Source: Promethearchaeota archaeon
GTDB lineage: Archaea > Asgardarchaeota > Lokiarchaeia > Sigyniarchaeales > SOKP01
Assembly (NCBI GenBank): GCA_019894885.1
Contig: JAGXNP010000009.1
Location: 1 to 38,549 of the forward strand
Reading direction: 5' to 3'
Length of the DNA: 38,549 bases
The position numbers were made by a program, and so were the translations under genes. Every line of letters starts with the position of its first letter. Position 1 is the stretch's first letter. The notes beneath the pieces were generated by a model. The model was not told the origin of the DNA. It saw only the letters and a program-made list of their open reading frames with translations, and searched no databases. Below are positions 32,690 to 38,549 of this stretch, in pieces.

Positions 32690-33760
32690 TTAAAAATGAA
32701 TTTTATAGAAGTTGCTAAATTTAACAATTTTATAATCTTTTTTAGTAAATCGTTTAGTTAACTCTAAATTCGTTCTTGTATGATTAGTTATTTCTGATAC
32801 TTTTATACATGACTTTTCTTCGATATAACCCATTAGCGGTATTAATTGATCGCTAAGGTAATTATCTACAGGAATTTCATTTTGTATGTAAGAGATTATT
32901 TTTTGAGCTGTTATATTACCCAGCTTCTCGGATGAGGTTTTTTTATCTCCTAATATCGTACCTGATGAAATTACTCCCCCCGTGTCTGACTGAGCCCACA
33001 AGGACACTCCTACGCCCGGACTAATTGAATCTACCCATGTGAATTTGATGTCTGTTTCAACATTTAAGTCTCTTTTTAATCTCTGTTGAATAGTTTTTCT
33101 AATTCTAATTCCAATGTTATCTCGATTCCTCCTTAATTGATTTGTTATAATTATATCGCCATGGATTCTTTCTATATTACCCAATTCTATTAAATTTATT
33201 GGATTTAAGGGTTTTTTGGGGGGATGAATATGACAATTTACTTGTGCTCCTCCTTTTGGATAGAATCCATGCTTAAGGATATCAATCTTGATTTTTAATC
33301 CTGATGCTTCAAAAATTTTATAGGTAACTGCTTTAAGATAATTTAAACCAGGTGCCCATTTGCCATATGTGCCACCACCTCTAATTTTTATCTCAATTTT
33401 TTCAGGCTTATTATGCCCTAAACATGCAATTTGAACGGGCTGTAATAACAAACCAATACTCGCTGCTGTATTAATATTTAAGCTAATGTTACTCTTTACT
33501 TCGTTTTTAATATTAGGTGTTAGCGATAATTCTCGCGTTCCAATATTACAAGAACTTAATGTACTATTTGTTAGATCTGACAATATTTTTAATCCGAGAA
33601 GATGTTGTAGCCTTAAACCAGGATTTGGTCTATTAGCACGGATATTTTTTATTACTATAGGTTTTTTAAATAAAACAGAATAAGCTGCGCTAAGGCGTAA
33701 AATAGCTCCCCCTCCTTCTCCCAGAGAACCGTCGATCTCTAAATAATTCTTGTTATTCAA
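32690..33760 (-). CDS. rtcA: RNA 3'-terminal phosphate cyclase
   Basis: 356 residues. Converts RNA 3'-phosphate to a 2',3'-cyclic phosphate using ATP through an enzyme-AMP intermediate. EIDGSLGEGGGAILRLSAAYS, IRANRPNPGLRLQHL, RGGGTYGKWAPG and KHGFYPKGGAQVN are family motifs. The catalytic histidine lies in ITNHTRTNLEL near the C-terminus, after YLSDQLIPLMGY. Its ATG overlaps the stop of the Nudix-NMNAT gene by 4 bp, so it is the third gene of a coupled operon with the SAM hydrolase first. Confidence 0.94.
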   Translation of the reverse strand: MNNKNYLEIDGSLGEGGGAILRLSAAYSVLFKKPIVIKNIRANRPNPGLRLQHLLGLKILSDLTNSTLSSCNIGTRELSLTPNIKNEVKSNISLNINTAASIGLLLQPVQIACLGHNKPEKIEIKIRGGGTYGKWAPGLNYLKAVTYKIFEASGLKIKIDILKHGFYPKGGAQVNCHIHPPKKPLNPINLIELGNIERIHGDIIITNQLRRNRDNIGIRIRKTIQQRLKRDLNVETDIKFTWVDSISPGVGVSLWAQSDTGGVISSGTILGDKKTSSEKLGNITAQKIISYIQNEIPVDNYLSDQLIPLMGYIEEKSCIKVSEITNHTRTNLELTKRFTKKDYKIVKFSNFYKIHF

Positions 33761-34908
33761 GCTGAATCAACTTTATTAAATAAAATTTTGATACGTTCAA
33801 TTCCATCGTAATCTTTTATTAAATTTACAACCTCTTTTGGGACTAAAGTCGTCCAGTTCCGGTTATCCTTGCAAATTAATTTTCTAACATTTGATGCGTT
33901 ATATTTTTTCTTAAAAATTCCAATTTTTTCACCTATGATATATCCCTCATTCTGAAAAAGTTGGCGAACCCAATCGCTATTAGAAAAAATAGTATCAAAA
34001 CTTCCAACAATAGAAATAACATGATTTACCCACTTACTTGCATTGAAAATGTCGGGAATGGGATATATACTAAACCTTTCTGAGGTTATACCTCTCTTGT
34101 TTAACGCAGATGTTATAAAATTGACCCTCTCCTCATAGGTAAAAGGATTGATTTTTGTTTTAGAAAACTGAGAGCTTCCTACTCCAATTTTAATTTTTTT
34201 GTATAATTTTAATATCTTGTTAAGCATGTAAATATGACCATGATGAAATGGTTGAAATCTCCCAAGAAATAAAGCAACTTCTTTTTTTGATGAAATTTTC
34301 TTATTCTTGCTAGTATTAAGCCCAAAAATTTCGTCTAAGTCTACTAAAAATAGTTTATTCCATATAACTTTAGAATAATCTACTGAATTTTCGTTCTTTA
34401 ATATTGATGATAATTCAGATTTCGTATAAAAACGACTACCACGAACTTCTAATTCATTTGGATTTGGTTTTAATTCTGCATCCTGATTAACTAATCCTAA
34501 GAAAACATAAGCAATTTCAGTTGTCCCCTTATTTTCCTCTGAAATTAAATCGTAAAATATTAATTTTTCAAGATGTTTTGGGAGTATACCAAATTCTTCC
34601 ACTAATTCTCTTTTTGCTTCCTCCTGTATATCATATAAATTTAGATTTTTTTTATATAAAACATGCCCCGAAGCAGAGTCTGTATAGTATTCAGGGAAGC
34701 TTTGTTTCATTTTACCACGTTTTTGAACTAGATAATAAATTTGGTTATTAAGAGTTATTGTGATAACAAATAAGCGAATTATAAGATGACTAATTCCTTT
34801 TTTATGTGCTTCTCCTCTACGCATAGGAAATATATACTTTTCTATTTGCCCCGAGTGTAAAAATTTTATATTCTCATCAGAAATGCAAGCTATTACTTCT
34901 TCATCCAT
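33757..34908 (-). CDS. Nudix hydrolase - NMN adenylyltransferase fusion
   Basis: 383 residues in two parts. Residues 1-190 are a Nudix domain with the box AKRELVEEFGI preceded by SASGH; the sequence around it (FPEYYTDSASGHVL) recalls isopentenyl-diphosphate-isomerase-like Nudix proteins. Residues 205-383 are a nucleotidylyltransferase: FLGRFQPFHHGHIYML, FTYEERVNFI, SNSDWVRQLF and the C-terminal NASNVRKLI, as in archaeal NadM, which makes NAD from NMN and ATP. A Nudix-NadM enzyme is known with NadM first; here the order is reversed. GGAGG precedes the ATG; the gene starts 11 bp after the SAM hydrolase gene. Confidence 0.88.
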   Translation of the reverse strand: MDEEVIACISDENIKFLHSGQIEKYIFPMRRGEAHKKGISHLIIRLFVITITLNNQIYYLVQKRGKMKQSFPEYYTDSASGHVLYKKNLNLYDIQEEAKRELVEEFGILPKHLEKLIFYDLISEENKGTTEIAYVFLGLVNQDAELKPNPNELEVRGSRFYTKSELSSILKNENSVDYSKVIWNKLFLVDLDEIFGLNTSKNKKISSKKEVALFLGRFQPFHHGHIYMLNKILKLYKKIKIGVGSSQFSKTKINPFTYEERVNFITSALNKRGITSERFSIYPIPDIFNASKWVNHVISIVGSFDTIFSNSDWVRQLFQNEGYIIGEKIGIFKKKYNASNVRKLICKDNRNWTTLVPKEVVNLIKDYDGIERIKILFNKVDSA

Positions 34909-34919
34909 ACTTTTACCTC

Positions 34920-35729
34920 CTATAGTTCAACTGTTATAATATCTCCAACCTTTAACCCCAAATCACTTGCTGCATTGCCCTGATTTTTCGATATTTCTAG
35001 AAATCCACTCGATCCTACAGTAAATAATAGCGAATTAACAAATACTTCTTCGAAAAATTTTACAAAATTTCCCCTTATTTTTTGTTCTCCTGTTTTTATT
35101 GCCATTTCTGTATCTTCCTTAAAAATTAAGGAATTTCCTTTAAGGTTTGTAATTATATTGCCAAAATCATCAATATATTGGATTGTGCATCTAAACTCAT
35201 TATTTGAAATTTTTTTAAGCTCGACCGGGAAGTCAATTAGTTTGGTAATAGGGAATTTTGGCCCGAATTTATCAATGTCAACACCTTTGGATAAATATGC
35301 TCCAATAGGAGCCATGATATCTCTTCCGTGGAATGTTTTTGAGACGGGGGAATTAAAATATTGTTTGTTTTTAATATTAATACATTTCGAAATTTCGCGA
35401 GTGTCAAATACATTTGTAAGAATTCCATTATTTGGACCAATAAAAAAATAGCCTGATTTAGTTTTTATTATTATAATTTCTCGGCTACTACCTACTCCAG
35501 GGTCTACTACAATTATAAAGATGGTATTTTTAGGGTAGTGTGAATATGTAGATTTGATAATATAGGCAGCTTCTATGATTGAGAAAGGTGTTATGCTATG
35601 AGCGATATCAATAATATTCGCTCTAGGATTAATGTTTAGTATACTCCCCTTTATGCTTGCGACATAGTGCTGCCCCCTAGCCCCAAAATCAGTAATCAAA
35701 CCGATGATTTGGTGATTTAATTTTTCCAT
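34920..35729 (-). CDS. SAM hydroxide adenosyltransferase (DUF62 SAM hydrolase)
   Basis: 269 residues. Hydrolyses S-adenosylmethionine to adenosine and methionine. GLITDFGARGQHYVASIKG, NIIDIAHSITPFSI, FIIVVDPGVGSSR, GPNNGILT and TFHGRDIMAPIGAYLS match the family; the Asp-Arg-His catalytic set is present (DPGVG, FHGRD). The C-terminal domain includes YIDDFGNIITNL. It opens an operon with the Nudix-NMNAT fusion and rtcA. Confidence 0.93.
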   Translation of the reverse strand: MEKLNHQIIGLITDFGARGQHYVASIKGSILNINPRANIIDIAHSITPFSIIEAAYIIKSTYSHYPKNTIFIIVVDPGVGSSREIIIIKTKSGYFFIGPNNGILTNVFDTREISKCINIKNKQYFNSPVSKTFHGRDIMAPIGAYLSKGVDIDKFGPKFPITKLIDFPVELKKISNNEFRCTIQYIDDFGNIITNLKGNSLIFKEDTEMAIKTGEQKIRGNFVKFFEEVFVNSLLFTVGSSGFLEISKNQGNAASDLGLKVGDIITVEL

Positions 35730-35799
35730 CTTGTTGAAACTTTATTAAAAAGTGTTTAAAAATCGTTTTAAAATAAACATACATGTTTTTTGGGTAAAA

Positions 35800-36702
35800 T
35801 TATTTTTTCTTATATTTTTCATCAACTTTATAGAATTCTTCAAGCGCTTTCGATTTTAATCTGTATTCTTCTTCTTTTTCAAAATCGACGAGTTTTTTAG
35901 AAAATTCGCTAGCTTTCTTGTAAGATATATACGCTGAATGAAAATCTTCTCCTCTTAGGAAATTTCTTGCATCATGAACTAATTTTTCTCTTGCTTTTGC
36001 CATACTTGGGACATCTCCCGAAAAATTAGATTTCTCTTTTAACGATTCTGCAATATCGATAATATATAATTCTTCAGCAATTTCAGCAGCCCTCCTAAAT
36101 AGTTTCGATGCTTTATCGTATTCTAAAGTTTTCAGAGCGCTATTCGCATTATTAAAGTTTTCTGTGATTTTGATGTGTTCTCCTTCTTCTACTTTTTTCA
36201 ATAAATCTTGGGCTATTTTTCTTTCTTGTTTTCCCCCGCTTAACATCAATTTCGTTATAGCGATAATGCTAGCTTTTAAAGCTTCGGGCTTGAGGATATC
36301 AACTAACGGCTCTAAATGCTCTAAGTAGATATCTTTCAATAACGGCTCAAATTCTTCGGGATTCATGGTTAAAACTTGTAATCCGAAAACTTCAACTGCC
36401 TCAGCTCCTTCTTTTAAAGCAGAACGGAACTTTTCTGGTTTGTCATTTTCATTAAGTAATAATCCAATGATGACTCCAGAAGCTTTTCGTGCTAGTTTTC
36501 CTTTAAAATTGTATACATATGAAAATATTCTATGTTCCTTTAGTTTCAATAAGCTAAATTCATCCTTTGAGTGATCTAAATTAAGTCTAAGAAACAAATC
36601 GTTTGTAATTTCAAATTCAGATTTTCCTTCCTTATTATAATAACCTAATATCTTGTAATCAGCGTCTAAAGGAAGTAATACCACAAAACTACCCATCGGC
36701 AT
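35800..36702 (-). CDS. Two-domain protein: longin/roadblock-like N-terminus and helical repeats
   Basis: 300 residues. The first 110 alternate strands and helices (SFVVLLPLDADYKILGYY, IFSYVYNFKGKLARKASGVIIGLLL), which could be a longin- or roadblock-like fold. From about 190 the helices have TPR-like spacing: ANSALKTLEYDKASKLFRRAAEIAEELY and RNFLRGEDFHSAYISYKKASEFSKKL (quoted in part). The gene is 68 bp from the next coiled-coil gene on the same strand. It could be a scaffold in an Asgard-specific complex. The domain assignment is by eye and uncertain. Confidence 0.5.
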   Translation of the reverse strand: MPMGSFVVLLPLDADYKILGYYNKEGKSEFEITNDLFLRLNLDHSKDEFSLLKLKEHRIFSYVYNFKGKLARKASGVIIGLLLNENDKPEKFRSALKEGAEAVEVFGLQVLTMNPEEFEPLLKDIYLEHLEPLVDILKPEALKASIIAITKLMLSGGKQERKIAQDLLKKVEEGEHIKITENFNNANSALKTLEYDKASKLFRRAAEIAEELYIIDIAESLKEKSNFSGDVPSMAKAREKLVHDARNFLRGEDFHSAYISYKKASEFSKKLVDFEKEEEYRLKSKALEEFYKVDEKYKKK

Positions 36703-36769
36703 AATTTTTCTACTCTATAAATTAATTAATAATAATATAAATCAAGCGAAATTAAAAAAATTAAGCGTT

Positions 36770-37192
36770 TTACTGGTCTTTACTACTGATAATCCTATTA
36801 GTTTCTTCTCTTATGGACTGAATTACATTTAATAATTGAGCATAATAAAGATTATTAGAAACAGCTTTAGAAGCTTGCTTTATCATCTCAATAGCTTTTT
36901 TTTCCTCCTCAGTTATAAGTTCAATAGCTTTTTTTTCGTACAGTTCTTTTATTTTCGCATTAAAATCGTCTGAAATTTCTTGTATGTTCTCACTTGACTT
37001 CATACGAAATTGTTTTAGGACTTCTACTATTAATCTGATGTTTTCATTAACAGAAATCGTTTCCTCAGAGAATCGTTGGGACATATTTTGAATAGCAGTG
37101 CTCATTTGGGTGATTTGAGCAATTGTTCCGTCAAGCGATGTTGTAATTTGATTAATTTTAGTAATCATGTTATCCAACAATTTTTCGGCCAT
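36770..37192 (-). CDS. Coiled-coil protein
   Basis: 140 residues, not recognised. Heptad-like pattern throughout, for example INQITTSLDGTIAQITQMST and then IRLIVEVLKQFRMKSSENI, with a Glu/Lys-rich centre (EKKAIELITEEEKKAIEMIK). No cysteines, membrane segment or catalytic motif. It follows the gene at 37231 by 38 bp and resembles it at the N-terminus (a short helix then repeated Ile/Leu heptads with TSLDG), so the two may be distant paralogues that form a hetero-coiled coil. Confidence 0.6.
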   Translation of the reverse strand: MAEKLLDNMITKINQITTSLDGTIAQITQMSTAIQNMSQRFSEETISVNENIRLIVEVLKQFRMKSSENIQEISDDFNAKIKELYEKKAIELITEEEKKAIEMIKQASKAVSNNLYYAQLLNVIQSIREETNRIISSKDQ

Positions 37193-37230
37193 ATCATTCT
37201 CAACTCTTTAAAATTTACTCATGTATTATA

Positions 37231-37635
37231 TTATATTTTAGATTGGTTTACTTTTTTCATGTTTTTTACAGAACTAATTGCTTCGGAAAGTAACAAATTA
37301 ACGGTATCTTGGTTAAGTACTTCTCCTGATAATTTTTCAAACTCTTCCAGATTTGATATTAATGTTGCAAGCGCATCTAATCCTAATCCTTCTTGAATCT
37401 TTACCAACTCTCGTTTTGTACCTTCTCCAATTTCTCTTAAGACTTCAATATGCTTGCCTTTAGTAGTATCTATTTCAACAGAGAATTCTTTTAATTTTTC
37501 ATTTAAATTGGAGATTTTCTGCTCAATATTCTGGTTGAGCCCATCTAAAGATGTTTTCAATCCTTGGATTGCTTGACCTAGTTGAGCTATTCTTGTGTAT
37601 ATGGAGTTTAGAAGGTCTGTAAGCATTTCTGCCAT
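37231..37635 (-). CDS. Coiled-coil protein
   Basis: 134 residues, not recognised. The track start (GTG 37644) is part of AGGTG, the Shine-Dalgarno sequence; the ATG at 37635 (MAEMLTDLL) is at correct spacing. Helical throughout: IYTRIAQLGQAIQGLKTSLDG, then QKISNLNEKLKEFSVEIDTT and a C-terminal helical part. It shares KTSLDG and heptad spacing with the protein encoded at 36770. Probably co-transcribed with it and with the 35800 gene. Confidence 0.6.
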   Translation of the reverse strand: MAEMLTDLLNSIYTRIAQLGQAIQGLKTSLDGLNQNIEQKISNLNEKLKEFSVEIDTTKGKHIEVLREIGEGTKRELVKIQEGLGLDALATLISNLEEFEKLSGEVLNQDTVNLLLSEAISSVKNMKKVNQSKI

Positions 37636-37750
37636 TATGCGCACCTATTTTGTTTTAACGAATTTTTTGAAAGTTCTCTTTTTATTATTTTAATTATTAA
37701 TATAACAGATTACACCAATAAAAAAATTTTTATGTTTTTGTGCTTTTTGA

Positions 37751-37760
37751 TTTTATTATA
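37751..37760 (+). promoter_or_regulatory. TATA-like box of tRNA-Ile
   Basis: TTTTATTATA lies 25-34 bp before the tRNA 5' end, the expected distance for an archaeal promoter. Confidence 0.4.
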
Positions 37761-37784
37761 GAAGTAATAAAAAAATAATTCCAT

Positions 37785-37935
37785 GGGCCATTTGCTTAGC
37801 CTGGTTAACGGCATTTATAGCAAGCGTGGCCAACAAGCGCAGGTCTTATAAGTGACCCGCAGTCAGACAAATAAAGCTGAAATTGACTGTGGCAGTAAAA
37901 GCCTGAGAGCCGGGGTTCGAATCCCCGATGGCCCA
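37785..37935 (+). tRNA. tRNA-Ile(UAU) with two introns
   Basis: Acceptor GGGCCAT/ATGGCCC with A73 and T-arm CGGGG-TTCGAAT-CCCCG are unambiguous. The D-stem is GCTT (37794-37797) with AAGC (37835-37838), which requires removal of about 27 nt from the D-loop (near 37808-37834). The anticodon stem is CAGGT/GCCTG with loop CTTATA...A, giving anticodon TAT at 37847-37849 and an intron of about 49 nt (37851-37899) at position 37/38. That intron contains a 9-bp helix CCGCAGTCA/TGACTGTGG. The spliced molecule is 75 nt with a 5-nt variable loop. CCA is not encoded. D-loop intron ends could shift by one or two bases. Confidence 0.85.
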
Positions 37936-37936
37936 C

Positions 37937-37944
37937 TTTTTTTT
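37937..37944 (+). terminator. T8 terminator after tRNA-Ile
   Basis: Eight consecutive T residues start two bases after the discriminator, a typical archaeal termination signal. Confidence 0.6.
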
Positions 37945-38152
37945 AATTTAAATTAATCAAAAATGATTTAAATATTTAAAATTAACCAAAGTATCTATCT
38001 ACTTTTCTCCAGATTGAATATCATCATAAACCACTAAACATTGCCAACAAGAATTCATATATCTTATAATAATGACATTAAACTATAAAATCGTTTTATT
38101 AAATTATTTTAAAAAAGAAAATAATAAAAAAGGTAAAAATAAAAAATAAATA

Positions 38153-38549
38153 TTAGGTGTACTTTTCAATAAATTCCTTTAACTTTGCTAATACCTCGTC
38201 TCGTAAAGAACCAACAATTAATTTATCTGACGATTTGGCTTTGATATCTTTGGCAAATTGCATAAATTGATGCAATACCGGTCCAGGGGGAAATTGATCT
38301 CTCATATCTTCTATGAAAATTCCTAAAATTTCTCCAGTTACGGTTTGATCTATTTTTTTAAAAATATTTAAAAAGAGATCGTTAATAATCGCACTTTGGT
38401 CAGGACGCATAATCGAAACTGAACCATCAACACTTTTTTCTACTTTATCTGGTCGTATATCAGAAGAATGGACAGATTCTGAGCTTTCACGGCCTTGAAC
38501 AAGGATTTCTGGCTCATATCTTGGATATTCACCTTGTCCAGTACAACTA
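38153..38549 (-). CDS. C-terminal part of an unknown protein, cut by the window edge
   Basis: The ORF track starts at ATG 38410, but the frame is open to the right edge and reads CTGQGEYPRYEPEILVQGRE, then a polar linker DIRPDKVEKSVDGSVSIM, before that methionine. The gene therefore continues beyond the window. CTGQGEYP looks like the end of a zinc ribbon. The C-terminal 85 residues are helical (INDLFLNIFKKIDQTVTGEI, VLHQFMQFAKDIKAKSSDKL) without a recognised domain. It is on the same strand as the coiled-coil genes, with the oppositely oriented tRNA-Ile between them. Confidence 0.6.
   Translation of the reverse strand, partial: SCTGQGEYPRYEPEILVQGRESSESVHSSDIRPDKVEKSVDGSVSIMRPDQSAIINDLFLNIFKKIDQTVTGEILGIFIEDMRDQFPPGPVLHQFMQFAKDIKAKSSDKLIVGSLRDEVLAKLKEFIEKYT

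Noticed and set aside
37999-38058. 19-residue minus-strand ORF with a CWQC motif
   Set aside because: It is too short, has no Shine-Dalgarno sequence, and a CxxC in a peptide this short is weak evidence.
1-38549. Insertion sequence, prophage or integrated plasmid
   Set aside because: No transposase, integrase, capsid, portal or replication-initiation gene was recognised, and the housekeeping genes look chromosomal throughout.

Overview
The window is archaeal, strongly AT-rich, and most like an Asgard archaeon of the Lokiarchaeia type. Evidence for Archaea: uL11-uL1-uL10-P1 stalk genes, eL14 and eL34, SecY with an archaeal loop, archaeal Cmk, and two intron-bearing tRNA genes without encoded CCA. 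Evidence for Asgard: an EMC3/TMCO1-like insertase, two longin-like proteins, a zinc-ribbon/Yip1-like membrane protein and several coiled-coil proteins of unknown function. The lineage call rests on recognition of families, not on a search.

Layout. 1-923: end of a FixC-like flavoprotein and a FixX-like ferredoxin. 1030-4724 (minus): LeuD/LeuC-type dehydratase, a membrane M28 peptidase and thymidylate kinase. 4979-6173: two tandem zinc-ribbon proteins with an embedded hydrophobic segment. 6190-9213: aroE-tyrA, a flavin reductase and a bacterial-type shikimate kinase; aroD lies further on at 17 kb, so four aromatic-pathway genes are present but not in one operon. 9247-10644: a 7-TM protein and a longin-like protein. 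10645-11130: a repeat-rich, gene-free segment. 11131-16702: a plus-strand membrane module (three microproteins, an ABC-2 exporter, three paralogous multi-TM proteins, one winged-helix regulator). 16845-20806: zinc-ribbon microprotein, aroD, adk, an SDR, a P-loop ATPase and ThiW. 20989-23538: two tandem FAH-family proteins, a small unknown and a longin-like protein. 23868-30884: ribosomal stalk operon, SecY, EMC3-like protein, tRNA-Ser, eL14, Cmk, eL34. 30978-38549: unknown helical protein, Yip1-like protein, an operon of SAM hydrolase, Nudix-NMNAT fusion and RtcA, coiled-coil proteins, tRNA-Ile and a truncated gene.

The most unusual signal is translational. At least four and probably five genes have no ATG, GTG or TTG where homology and the Shine-Dalgarno sequence place the start. 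Each has ATT, ATC or ATA a few bases after AGGTGA-like sites. Two cases (14441 and 20989) are fixed by alignment to an adjacent paralogue. ORF callers limited to ATG/GTG/TTG truncate or miss these genes.

Other notable signals are a tRNA-Ile with a UAU anticodon and two introns (one in the D-loop), three 18-bp direct repeats at exactly 50-bp spacing upstream of the exporter module, and a Nudix-NMNAT fusion with Nudix at the N-terminus.
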